From CADEEN01 sp040384625 (lineage in GTDB: Bacteria; Pseudomonadota; Gammaproteobacteria; Burkholderiales; Burkholderiaceae_C), in assembly GCA_040384625.1 (NCBI GenBank), contig JAZKIW010000015.1:1-64000 (forward strand): a stretch of DNA of 64,000 nucleotides, in the 5' to 3' direction. This document shows, one piece after another, positions 22,390 to 30,736 of the stretch. A program made the translations under genes and the position numbers. A model generated the notes under the pieces. That model saw nothing but the letters and a program-made list of their open reading frames with translations, did not search any database and was not told the origin of the DNA. Positions within the stretch are counted from its first letter, which is position 1. The number at the start of each line of letters is the position of its first letter.

Positions 22390-24153
22390 ATGATGAAAGA
22401 GCTGATCTCCAAGCAACTCGTGCGCTATCTCGAAGGTCGCGGCGTGGAACATGTGTTCGGCCTGTGCGGCCACACCAACATCGCAGTGCTCGCCGCCTTG
22501 TCGGAAAGCAAGATCAACTTCGTCAACACGCGCCACGAGCAGGTCGCCGCGCACATCGCCGACGGCTATGCGCGCGCGAAGCGGACCACGGCGGTGGTGC
22601 TGTCCCACCTCGGCCCCGGGCTGACCAATGCGTCGACCGGTGTGGCCAACGCGGCGCTGGATTCGATTCCAATGGTGGTGATCGCCGGCGATGTGCCGAG
22701 CCACTACTACGGCAAGCACCCGCATCAGGAAGTCAACCTGCATTCGGATGCGGCGCAATCGGAGATCTACCGGCCCTTCGTCAAGCGCGTGTGGCGCGTC
22801 GAGCGGCCCGACCTGTTCCCGGAGATCGTCGACAAGGCCTTCCAGTTGGCCGAGAGCGGCCGTCCCGGGCCGGTGCTGGTGTCGGTGCCGATGGACATCT
22901 TCTCGATGGAGGTCGACACCGCCCTGTTCGAACGCCTGGCCCACCACACCAAGGTCTTGCACAAGCCTTCGATCGACGAGCCGACCGCCGAGAAGATCGT
23001 GCGCACGCTGGCCGAAGCCCGGTGCCCCGTGATCCAGGCTGGCGGCGGCGTGATCCTGGCCGATGCTGCCGAAGCGTTGCGCGAGTTCGTCGACCGCATG
23101 GGCATCCCGGTGGCACACAGTCTGATGGGCAAGGGCGTGATGCCGGACGACCACCCTCTGACGCTGGGCATGACCGGCTTCTGGGGCACGCAGTTCGTCA
23201 ACGACAAGTGCCGCAATGCGGACTGGGTGTTCGGTGTCGGGACCCGCTTTGCCGAGGCCGACTGCAGCTCTTGGGAAGCCGAGTACACCTTCAGTTTCCC
23301 GCCGACCAAGCTGATCCACATCGACATCGATCCGAACGAGATCGGCCGCAACTTCCCGGTCGAGATCGGTGTCGTGACCGACCTCAAGCAGGCGCTGGTC
23401 GTGCTGAACCGGGTCGCCGCGCGGCTGTTCCCGAACGGCCGTCCGCAGCCGGCACTGGCCGACGAGATCGCGCGCTACCGCCGCGACTTTGCCGCGACCC
23501 GTGTCGCGCATGAGCGCAACGACGCCTTCCCGATGCGGCCCGAGCGCATCCTGGCCGCGGTGCGCGAGGTGTTGCCGCGCGACGCGATCATCACCACCGA
23601 CGTCGGCTGGAACAAGAACGGGGTGGGCCAGCAGTTCCCGATCTACACGCCGGGCAGCATCCTTACACCCGGCGGCTTCGCGACCATGGGTTTCGGTGCC
23701 CCCGCGGCCATCGGCGCCAAACTCGCATGTCCCGACCGCGTGGTCGTCGCCCTGGTGGGTGACGGCGGCTTTGGCCAGAACCCGGCGATGCTGGCCACCG
23801 CCGCCGAACAGGACGTCCCAGTGATCTGGATCGTCATGAACAACAACGCCTACGGCACCATCGCCGGCCTGGAGATGGCGCACTACGGCACGGCCTTCGG
23901 CTGCGTCTTCCGTCGCCGCGGCGAGCCCTACCACGTCGACTTCGCGGCCATCGCGCGCGCTTATGGGCTGGATGGCGTGCAGATCACGTCGGCGGCCGGG
24001 TTCAAGCCGGCGCTCGAGAAGGCCGTGGCATCGGGCAAGGCCTGCGTGATCGACGTGGCGATGATGAACGAGCCGGTGCCCACCGCAGGCCACTGGAACA
24101 TCATGGACATCTACTCGCCGGGCAAGAAGGTTCACCATGCGTCGCTTGCCTGA
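22390..24153 (+). CDS. Thiamine-diphosphate-dependent enzyme (acetolactate synthase / 2-hydroxyacyl-CoA lyase superfamily)
   Basis: A 587-residue three-domain ThDP enzyme. The catalytic Glu is E50 in 'NTRHEQVAAHIADGYARA'. The ThDP/Mg motif starts at G457 (GDGGFGQN) and ends in 'MNNNAYGTI'. The middle domain (about 190-330) has the Rossmann-like 'CPVIQAGGGVILADAAEALR'. AGGAG precedes ATG 22390. The family includes acetolactate synthase, glyoxylate carboligase, oxalyl-CoA decarboxylase and 2-hydroxyacyl-CoA lyase. The adjoining CoA-transferase favours a CoA-thioester lyase, and the short basic C-terminal tail could act as a CoA lid, but sequence alone does not settle this. It is the last enzyme gene of the operon. 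Confidence 0.85.
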   Translation: MMKELISKQLVRYLEGRGVEHVFGLCGHTNIAVLAALSESKINFVNTRHEQVAAHIADGYARAKRTTAVVLSHLGPGLTNASTGVANAALDSIPMVVIAGDVPSHYYGKHPHQEVNLHSDAAQSEIYRPFVKRVWRVERPDLFPEIVDKAFQLAESGRPGPVLVSVPMDIFSMEVDTALFERLAHHTKVLHKPSIDEPTAEKIVRTLAEARCPVIQAGGGVILADAAEALREFVDRMGIPVAHSLMGKGVMPDDHPLTLGMTGFWGTQFVNDKCRNADWVFGVGTRFAEADCSSWEAEYTFSFPPTKLIHIDIDPNEIGRNFPVEIGVVTDLKQALVVLNRVAARLFPNGRPQPALADEIARYRRDFAATRVAHERNDAFPMRPERILAAVREVLPRDAIITTDVGWNKNGVGQQFPIYTPGSILTPGGFATMGFGAPAAIGAKLACPDRVVVALVGDGGFGQNPAMLATAAEQDVPVIWIVMNNNAYGTIAGLEMAHYGTAFGCVFRRRGEPYHVDFAAIARAYGLDGVQITSAAGFKPALEKAVASGKACVIDVAMMNEPVPTAGHWNIMDIYSPGKKVHHASLA

Positions 24154-24745
24154 CGGCCCAGCGCGAGCCGAGCCTGACGCCTCCGTGCCCCTGACACCGC
24201 TTCAACTCGGAGTCGGTTCGGCCCTGCTCATCGCCGCCGCGGCCTTGGTCTACAGCTGGATCGGTGACGACGATGGCGAACGGTCGGGCGCTGCCGCGAC
24301 CGCGTCAAACGCCGCCTTGTCCGGCCCGGGCGGTGCCGGCAAGGGCGGCAGCACGGTCGAGTCCGGGACGTCGGTGCTGATGGCCAACCCTTTCAGCACC
24401 TTTCAGCAGACACCAGCGCGCGATCCGGCAGCCGCCGCCGCGTCCGGGGCACCGCCGGCCTCGCCGTTCAGCTATGTCGGCAAGCGCATCGAGGGCGGAC
24501 GCCAAGTCGTCGTGCTGTTGCACCAAGGTCGCTATGTGGCCGTGCACGGGCCAGGGATGCTCGATGCCCAGTACGAGGTGGAAAGGATCGATGGGCAGCA
24601 AATCGTGCTGCTGTACCACCCGCTGATGACGCGACAGGTGCTGACCTTGTCGGCGCCACCGCCGCAGACGTTGTTCCACCTTGCGCCGCCGCCAGCCTCT
24701 CCGCCGCCACAGGCGAACGAGACCGAAGTCCAGGAGGGCAATTGA
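24137..24745 (+). CDS. GspC/PilP-like single-span periplasmic protein
   Basis: A 202-residue protein with a short cytoplasmic N-terminus, one membrane helix at about residues 24-42 (LQLGVGSALLIAAAALVYSW), a Gly/Ala-rich linker and a small beta domain from about residue 110: 'FSYVGKRIEGGRQVVVLLHQ', 'YVAVHGPGMLDAQYEVERID'. This looks like the homology region of GspC or the beta domain of PilP in secretion or pilus systems. No other secretion genes are nearby. The ATG overlaps the end of the ThDP-enzyme gene by 17 bases and its stop overlaps the TTG start of the TonB receptor, so it is embedded in a transcript. The family call is tentative. Confidence 0.6.
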   Translation: MRRLPDGPARAEPDASVPLTPLQLGVGSALLIAAAALVYSWIGDDDGERSGAAATASNAALSGPGGAGKGGSTVESGTSVLMANPFSTFQQTPARDPAAAAASGAPPASPFSYVGKRIEGGRQVVVLLHQGRYVAVHGPGMLDAQYEVERIDGQQIVLLYHPLMTRQVLTLSAPPPQTLFHLAPPPASPPPQANETEVQEGN

Positions 24746-26874
24746 CAACGTGCGTCCGGCACGTTCGCCGACGCCCGCCGTGCGGCCCTGCGACAAGGCT
24801 CGCCGGTGCGCTGTGGCTGGTCGTCGTGCCAGGTGTCGCGGTCCAGGCCCAGACCGCAAACACAACTGCGGGGGGCGTCGAGTCCATCGTCGTCATCGGC
24901 ACCCGCACCGAGGAGCGCCGCTTCGATGTCGCTGCCGCGGTCGACGTCGTCGACGGCGAAACCCTGCGCGACCAGCAGTTGCGCGTTAACCTGTCCGAGG
25001 CCCTGCAACGCGTGCCCGGCCTGGTGATTCAGAACCGCCAGAACTATGCGCAGGACCTGCAGGTCTCGTCACGCGGCTTCGGGGCCCGCGCCACCTTCGG
25101 CGTTCGTGGCGTGCGCCTGCTCCAGGACGGCATCCCGATCACGATGCCAGACGGCCAGGGGCAAACCGCCCTGTTCGATCTCGATGGCGCGCGCCGCGTC
25201 GAGGTCCTGCGCGGCCCTTTCGCTGCCCTGTATGGCAACGCCTCGGGCGGCGTGATCCACGTCTTCAGCGCCGACGGCCCGAAGGTGCCCAGCGTCGAGG
25301 CCAGCGCCTTCGGCGGCTCGTTCGGGGCCTGGCGTGCCGGCCTGAAGTTCGGCGGCGAGAGCGGCGCGATGAACTACAGCGGCAACGTCGCGCGCTTCCA
25401 GACCGAGGGCTACCGCGAGCACAGCGCGGCCGAGCGTGACACGGCCAACCTCAAGCTGCGGTGGAAGCTCGGCGAATCGACCACCCTGACGCTGATCGGC
25501 AATGCGCTGGAGCAGCCTGACACGCAGGACCCGCTCGGCCTGACCCAAGCCCAGTTCGATGCCGACCGGCGCCAGGCCGGCGCCAATGCCGATGCCTTCA
25601 ATACACGCAAGAGCATCCGGCACCGGCAGGGTGGCCTGGTGCTGCAGCAGCGCTTGAGCGCCGACGACACGGTCGAGCTGATGGGCTACGGCGGCCAGCG
25701 CGCCGTCGTGCAGACTCTGGCCATTCCGGTGGCCGCGCAGGGCATCACCTCGTCGGGCGGCGTGGTCGATCTCGACCGCGACTTCAGCGGCCTGCACCTC
25801 GAGTGGCGCCGTCGCGGCTCGCTCGATGGCCGTGCCTACTCGTTCACCCTCGGTCTCAGCGGTGACCGCATGGCCGAGGAACGCCGCGGCTATGTCAACA
25901 ATGCCGGCGTGCAGGGGGCCCTGCGCCGCGACGAGACCGACACCGTGCGCGGCGCCGACCAGTACCTGATCGGCAACTGGCAGTTCAGCGAGCGTCTCAA
26001 ACTCTCCGGCGGCGTGCGCCACAGCGAAGTGCGCTTCGATTCGCGCGACCGCTTCATCGTCGGCACCAACCCCGATGACAGCGGCGCGGCCCGCTACAGC
26101 AGCACCAGCCCGGTGATCGGGGCCCTGCTTCAACTGAGCCCGCAGGCCAATCTCTTCGCGTCCATAGGTCGGGGCTTCGAGACCCCGACCTTCGCCGAGC
26201 TGGCGTACCGCCCGGGCGGCCAGCCGGGCCTGAACTTCGACCTGAAGGCCGCGACCAGCCGCAACGCCGAGTTGGGCGTGCGCACCGTGTTCGCCGACCG
26301 GCTGCAGGCCAGTGCGACCCTGTTCCGCGCCAACACGCGCAACGAGGTGGTTTCGGCGACTTCCTCCGGCGGCCGCAACAGCTTCAGCAATGCCGACAGG
26401 ACGCAGCGCAAGGGCCTCGAGCTGTCCCTGGACGCCGCTGGCGGCGCGCACTGGGATGCGCTCCTCTCGTACACCTTGACGGCTGCGGAGTTCGAGCGAT
26501 TCGTCACCGCGGCGGGGATCGACCTGTCGGGCCGGCGCATTCCCGGCGTGCCGCGACACAGTCTGTTCGCCGAGTTGCGCTGGCGCGACCCTGCGACCGG
26601 CTTGTCGAGTGCCGTCGAGCTGCGCTCTGCAAGCAAGGTGGCCGTCAACGACGCGAACAGCGCGTTCGCCGGGTCATACAACGCGGTGAACTGGCGCGGC
26701 GGGATCGAGCGGCGCACGGACAACTGGGAGTGGAGCGTCTTCGTGCGCATCGACAACCTGTTCGACGAGAAGTACGTCGGCTCGGTCATCGTCAACGAAG
26801 CCAATCAGCGCTACTTCGAACCTGCACCCACCCGCGCCGGCTACGTCGGTGCCTCGGCCAAGTTGTCGTTCTGA
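24742..26874 (+). CDS. TonB-dependent outer-membrane receptor
   Basis: A 710-residue outer-membrane receptor. It starts at TTG 24742, which overlaps the previous stop and follows CAGGAGG at 24731. A signal peptide is followed by a TonB-box-like 'ESIVVIGTRTEER', a plug domain ('LSEALQRVPGLVIQNR', 'VLRGPFAALYGNASGGVIHV') and a 22-strand-type barrel ending in the usual aromatic residue (AKLSF). It resembles iron/metal-chelate receptors of the FecA/ZnuD kind. The next three genes encode a LolD/MacB-like ABC system and a DUF3299 protein, a neighbourhood I associate with zinc-responsive loci in Pseudomonas. The ligand itself is unknown; no Zur box could be recognised. Confidence 0.9.
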   Translation: MTTCVRHVRRRPPCGPATRLAGALWLVVVPGVAVQAQTANTTAGGVESIVVIGTRTEERRFDVAAAVDVVDGETLRDQQLRVNLSEALQRVPGLVIQNRQNYAQDLQVSSRGFGARATFGVRGVRLLQDGIPITMPDGQGQTALFDLDGARRVEVLRGPFAALYGNASGGVIHVFSADGPKVPSVEASAFGGSFGAWRAGLKFGGESGAMNYSGNVARFQTEGYREHSAAERDTANLKLRWKLGESTTLTLIGNALEQPDTQDPLGLTQAQFDADRRQAGANADAFNTRKSIRHRQGGLVLQQRLSADDTVELMGYGGQRAVVQTLAIPVAAQGITSSGGVVDLDRDFSGLHLEWRRRGSLDGRAYSFTLGLSGDRMAEERRGYVNNAGVQGALRRDETDTVRGADQYLIGNWQFSERLKLSGGVRHSEVRFDSRDRFIVGTNPDDSGAARYSSTSPVIGALLQLSPQANLFASIGRGFETPTFAELAYRPGGQPGLNFDLKAATSRNAELGVRTVFADRLQASATLFRANTRNEVVSATSSGGRNSFSNADRTQRKGLELSLDAAGGAHWDALLSYTLTAAEFERFVTAAGIDLSGRRIPGVPRHSLFAELRWRDPATGLSSAVELRSASKVAVNDANSAFAGSYNAVNWRGGIERRTDNWEWSVFVRIDNLFDEKYVGSVIVNEANQRYFEPAPTRAGYVGASAKLSF

Positions 26875-26882
26875 GGGCCGCG

Positions 26883-27620
26883 ATGGGCCGACTGGTCGTT
26901 GACAGGGGGCTGAATGCCATCGACGCATCGGGCCTACGCTTCCGCTGGCCCGGTGCTGCCGCCGATTGCCTGTCGATCACCTCGCTGAAGGTCGAGCGCG
27001 GTGCATGCGTGTTCGTGTACGGGCCGAGCGGCTGCGGCAAGAGCACCCTGCTGTCCCTGCTGGCCGGCGTGCTGTCGCCGACCCAGGGCGAGTTGCGTGT
27101 GCTGGGCCACGACCTCGGGCGCATGAGCGCGCCGGGCCGTGATCGACTTCGGGCCGATACCATCGGCTATCTATTCCAGCAGTTCAATCTGCTGCCCTAC
27201 CTGAGTGCGATCGACAACGTCATGTTGCCAACCCGCCTGTCCGCGCTGCGTCGGACAAAGGCGGAGCGTAGCGGCACCGCGTTGTCGCGCGGGCAGGCCT
27301 TGCTGTCGGCGATGGGGCTGGGGGCCCGGGAGTGGGGCCAGCGCGCGGCGGCGCTGTCCGTCGGTCAGCAACAGCGGGTGGCCGCCGCCAGGGCGCTCAT
27401 CGGCGACCCGGCGCTCGTGATCGCCGACGAGCCGACGTCGGCGCTGGATGCGACACGACGCGACGAATTCATGGACCTGCTGATCACGGCCTGCCATGGC
27501 GCAGGCAGCACCCTCGTCTTTGTCAGCCACGACACCGCGCTGGCACGACGCTTCGACATCAGCCTCGAACTGCCCGCACTGAATGCTGCGCCCGCTGCCG
27601 CGCAGGAGGCCATAGCGTGA
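26883..27620 (+). CDS. LolD/MacB-type ABC transporter ATPase
   Basis: A 245-residue ATPase with Walker A 'YGPSGCGKSTLL', Q-loop 'LFQQFNLLPYL', a slightly altered signature 'LSVGQQQRVAAARAL' (V in place of G after S), Walker B 'ALVIADEPTSALD' and H-loop 'VFVSHD'. It groups by pattern with LolD/MacB/FtsE ATPases, which drive mechanotransmission rather than import. ATG 26883 is 8 bases after the receptor stop; longer frames overlap the receptor. The stop overlaps the GTG of the FtsX-type permease (GTGA). The two would form one inner-membrane complex. Confidence 0.9.
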   Translation: MGRLVVDRGLNAIDASGLRFRWPGAAADCLSITSLKVERGACVFVYGPSGCGKSTLLSLLAGVLSPTQGELRVLGHDLGRMSAPGRDRLRADTIGYLFQQFNLLPYLSAIDNVMLPTRLSALRRTKAERSGTALSRGQALLSAMGLGAREWGQRAAALSVGQQQRVAAARALIGDPALVIADEPTSALDATRRDEFMDLLITACHGAGSTLVFVSHDTALARRFDISLELPALNAAPAAAQEAIA

Positions 27621-28876
27621 AGGCGATGCTAGCGCTGGCGCTGCAGAGTGCGTGGAGCCGGCGCTTCGTGCTGTCCTTGCTCGTCGCGACCGTGGCCCTG
27701 TCCACGTTCCTGTTGCTAGGGCTCGAACGCCTGCGCCAAGACGTGCGCGAGACCTTCATTCAGTCGGTGTCGGGCACCGACCTCATCGTCGGTCCGCGCA
27801 GCGGCTCGCTGCAGTTGCTCCTGTCCTCCGTGTTTCGCATCGGCGCACCGCTGCAGAGCATGCGCTGGAGCAGCGCGCAGGCGTTGGCCGGGCTGCCCGC
27901 GGTGGCCTGGTCGGTGCCTTTGTCGGTCGGCGACAGCCACCGTGGTTTCTCGGTGTTGGGCACCACCACGGGCTACTTCGAGCACTTCCGTTACGGCGAC
28001 CGGCAGGCGCTGCGCCTGGGCGCCGGCCGGCCCTTTGCCGCGGCGCTCGAGGCCGTGCTCGGCGCCGACGTGGCACGACAGCTCGGATACAAGGTGGGTG
28101 ACCGCATCACCCTGAGCCATGGTGACGGCAAGCTGGACGAGCACGAGCACGACGACAAGCCCTTCGAAGTCGTGGGTATCTTCGAGCGCACTGGCACGCC
28201 CGTCGACCGCACTGTGCACGTGGGCCTGGAAGGGCTCGAGGCGGTGCACTTGGACTGGTCCATGGGCGTGCGCCTGCCGGCCCAGGTCAGCGCGACGGAC
28301 TCCGCCACCCCGGACCTGACGCCAAGGAGCGTGAGCGCCGTGCTGGTCGGACTCAAGCAGCGCGCGGCCGTCTTCTCGGTGCAGCAGTGGGTTGGTGCAT
28401 TTCGCGGCGAGCCGCTGTCGGCCGTGCTGCCGGGCGTCGCCCTCAACGAGTTGTGGGCGCTGGTCGGCGTGGGCGAGCGCGCGCTGCTGGGCATGACCAT
28501 CCTGGTCTGCGTCGTCAGTTTCGCCGGGCTGGTGGCGGCGGTGCTGTCCGGCCTGGAGCAGCGGCGGCGCGAGCTCGCCATCCTGCGCGCCCTGGGGGCG
28601 GGGCCGCGCGGCGTCTTGGTGCTGCTCGCGACCGAAGGTCTGGCTGTCACTGCAGCCGGTGTAGTCGTGGGCGCGGGTCTGCATTGGCTGGCTGTGGCCA
28701 GCGTCGCCGAGTTGACGCGCGCGCATTTCGGCTTGACCTTGAACCTGCTGCTGCCCGGCCCGGCGCAGTGGCTTCTCATCGGGGGAGTGCTGGCGTGCGG
28801 CTTGATCGCCAGCCTGCTGCCGGGGTGGCGCGCATATCGACTCTCGCTGATGGATGGGCTGACGCCGAGGATCTGA
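27617..28876 (+). CDS. FtsX/MacB-type ABC permease
   Basis: A 419-residue permease with one N-terminal helix (about 16-36), a large periplasmic domain and three C-terminal helices beginning with 'ALLGMTILVCVVSFAGLVAA', the four-helix layout of the MacB/FtsX family. The cytoplasmic coupling segment 'EQRRRELAILRALGAGPRGV' is classical. The periplasmic domain contains an acidic His loop 'DGKLDEHEHDDKPFEVVG', which could bind a metal. GTG 27617 is the start by overlap. It works with the preceding ATPase and is followed by the DUF3299 gene after 2 bases. Confidence 0.9.
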   Translation: MKAMLALALQSAWSRRFVLSLLVATVALSTFLLLGLERLRQDVRETFIQSVSGTDLIVGPRSGSLQLLLSSVFRIGAPLQSMRWSSAQALAGLPAVAWSVPLSVGDSHRGFSVLGTTTGYFEHFRYGDRQALRLGAGRPFAAALEAVLGADVARQLGYKVGDRITLSHGDGKLDEHEHDDKPFEVVGIFERTGTPVDRTVHVGLEGLEAVHLDWSMGVRLPAQVSATDSATPDLTPRSVSAVLVGLKQRAAVFSVQQWVGAFRGEPLSAVLPGVALNELWALVGVGERALLGMTILVCVVSFAGLVAAVLSGLEQRRRELAILRALGAGPRGVLVLLATEGLAVTAAGVVVGAGLHWLAVASVAELTRAHFGLTLNLLLPGPAQWLLIGGVLACGLIASLLPGWRAYRLSLMDGLTPRI

Positions 28877-28878
28877 TC

Positions 28879-29406
28879 ATGGACAGGAGAACAGCACTTC
28901 GAATCTTGGTGGGCGTGGGCCTGGCCATGGCTGTTCCTGTCCAGGCCGTCGACCTGCGCGAGATCACCTGGTTGATGCTCATGCCCAAGGACTGGAACCC
29001 ACGTGCGCGCCTGGGCGACCGCAGGCTCGAGGAGCTGGACGACAACGACCCGAAGGCGCAGCAGGTCCTTCGCGAGATGCGCGCGGTGCTCGATGCCGCA
29101 CCCACCGTGACCCATCTCGACGGCGCCGTGGTCAAGCTCCCCGGCTACATCGTTCCGCTCGAGCAGACGAAGGACGGGCTGACGGAATTTCTGCTGGTGC
29201 CGTACTACGGCGCCTGCATTCACACCCCGCCACCACCGGCCAATCAGATCGTGCACGTGAAGTCGAGCAAGGCATGGAAGGACTTCGATCCGATCACCGC
29301 GGTATGGGTGACCGGGACCCTGAAGGCATCGCGGCGCGACTCGGGCGTCGGTGTCAGCGGTTATGCACTCGATCTGGCGAAGATGGAGGTCTATCGCGGG
29401 CGCTAG
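28879..29406 (+). CDS. DUF3299 periplasmic protein
   Basis: A 175-residue exported protein. The N-terminus 'MDRRTALRILVGVGLAMAVP' is a signal peptide with a twin-arginine-like DRRT start. The DUF3299 signature 'FLLVPYYGACIHTPPPPANQ' is present, with a Cys-His pair that may be functional. Members accompany MacB-type ABC genes; in Pseudomonas aeruginosa the comparable PA4063-PA4066 genes are, as I recall, Zur-regulated. That supports a periplasmic metal-related role by analogy, with no proven activity. It is the last gene of the unit and its stop overlaps the convergent SulP-gene stop by 4 bases. Confidence 0.85.
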   Translation: MDRRTALRILVGVGLAMAVPVQAVDLREITWLMLMPKDWNPRARLGDRRLEELDDNDPKAQQVLREMRAVLDAAPTVTHLDGAVVKLPGYIVPLEQTKDGLTEFLLVPYYGACIHTPPPPANQIVHVKSSKAWKDFDPITAVWVTGTLKASRRDSGVGVSGYALDLAKMEVYRGR

Positions 29407-30662
29407 TCGGGCCGCAGCACGCGGCGTGCGACCAGGGCGCTGGTGATCCCGAGCAGGAGGGCCCACTCCAGCGACAGGGTGACCGTGCCGAGCAGGGTGA
29501 CCGCGAGCGGCAGGCGTTCGACCGGTTCGGCGCGCCACAGGCGAGCCGTCTCTCGCCCGTCGATCAGGCCCCACGCGACTACCAGCAGCAGGCCGGCGAT
29601 CACGGCCAGCGGCAACAAGCGCGCCCACGGCGACACGAAGACCAGTATCAAGACCAGGAACAGCGCCGCGCTCGCGGCCGCGAGGGGCGTGCGTGCGCCG
29701 GCCTCGACGTTCACCCCCGAGCGATTGAACGAGCCACTGGCTGGCAGCGCCGAGAAGAAAGAACCGACGAGATTGGCCAAGCCTTGGCCGACAAACTCGC
29801 GACTGCCGTCGATGGTGTCGCCATAGCGCCGCGCGACGGCCTTGGCCACCGCCACCGCTTCGGTCAGGGCCAACAGAGTCATCACCAGAGTGGCGCCGAA
29901 CAGGCTGCGCACCGTGTCGATCGACAGATCGGGCAGCGACAGGGGCGGCAGGGCGCCGGGCAGGGCCTGCACGGTTGCGAGCACTGGCCACTGAGGCATC
30001 CAGGCGGCCGTGGCCTGCGCGGTCAGCGTGCCGGCGATCACCGCCATCAGCATGGCCGGCACGAAGCGATTGAGCGGCCGCCACAGCAGGGCGACGATCA
30101 CTGTCACCGCGGCGGCGATCAGGGCCGGCCACTGAATGGCGTCGTGCTGCGCGATGGCAGCCCGCAGGTTCGTCAACACCGATGTGCCGCGCGCCAGGTC
30201 CAGTCCCAGCAACGCGCCGAGCTGGCTGTTCACGACCAGGATCGCAGCCCCGGCCGTGAAGCCGACGATCACCGAGTGCGGCACCTTGTCGATGACCGCG
30301 CCGACGCGCGCCAGGCCGAGCAGCAATTGCATCGCGCCGACCAGAAAGCTCAGCGTCAGGACCAGGCTCACGTAGGCGGGCGAGCCGACCAGGGCCAGCG
30401 GCGCGATCAGGGCCATCGTCGTCAGCGAAATGGCATTCGCCGGGCCGGTGACCATCAGGCGGCTCGAACCGAACAGCGCCGCGACCATGCAGGGCAGCAT
30501 CGCGGCGTACAGGCCGTACTGCGGCGGCAGGCCGGCCAGGGTGGCGAAGGCCATGGCCTGCGGCAGCACGACCACTGCGCCCGTCAGGCCGGCCAGCAGG
30601 TCTGCGCGCACCGTGCCGGGCTGGCGCCATTCGGGCAGCCAGCGCATGAAGGGCCATTGCAT
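29403..30662 (-). CDS. SulP-family anion permease without STAS domain
   Basis: A 419-residue inner-membrane protein with about 10-12 helices. It opens with 'RADLLAGLTGAVVVLPQAMA' and 'LPPQYGLYAAMLPCMVAALF', the SulP/sulfate-permease signature, followed by 'SSRLMVTGPANAIS' and 'SGSFNRSGVNVEAGARTPLA'. SulP proteins carry sulfate, bicarbonate or dicarboxylates. Ordinary members end with a cytoplasmic STAS domain of about 100 residues; this one stops right after the last helix (SALVARRVLRPD). ATG 30662 is chosen because the longer frame overlaps the purU promoter. It diverges from purU. Confidence 0.9.
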   Translation of the reverse strand: MQWPFMRWLPEWRQPGTVRADLLAGLTGAVVVLPQAMAFATLAGLPPQYGLYAAMLPCMVAALFGSSRLMVTGPANAISLTTMALIAPLALVGSPAYVSLVLTLSFLVGAMQLLLGLARVGAVIDKVPHSVIVGFTAGAAILVVNSQLGALLGLDLARGTSVLTNLRAAIAQHDAIQWPALIAAAVTVIVALLWRPLNRFVPAMLMAVIAGTLTAQATAAWMPQWPVLATVQALPGALPPLSLPDLSIDTVRSLFGATLVMTLLALTEAVAVAKAVARRYGDTIDGSREFVGQGLANLVGSFFSALPASGSFNRSGVNVEAGARTPLAAASAALFLVLILVFVSPWARLLPLAVIAGLLLVVAWGLIDGRETARLWRAEPVERLPLAVTLLGTVTLSLEWALLLGITSALVARRVLRPD

Positions 30663-30736
30663 GCGCCGATTGTCACCCGCGATAGGATGCCCGCCCTGCC
30701 GCTCGATGCGATCGCGGCGCAAGCAAAAAACCTCGC

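Noticed and set aside
21667..24138. 823-codon frame on the minus strand
   Set aside because: It is antisense to the citrate-synthase-like and ThDP-enzyme genes, both with clear catalytic motifs.
24600..24742. Cobalamin or other riboswitch before the TonB-dependent receptor
   Set aside because: The region is coding sequence of the upstream gene and the receptor starts by a TTGA overlap, leaving no leader.
27991..30657. 888-codon frame on the minus strand
   Set aside because: It is antisense to the FtsX-type permease and DUF3299 genes and overlaps the SulP gene in another frame; no family pattern is visible.
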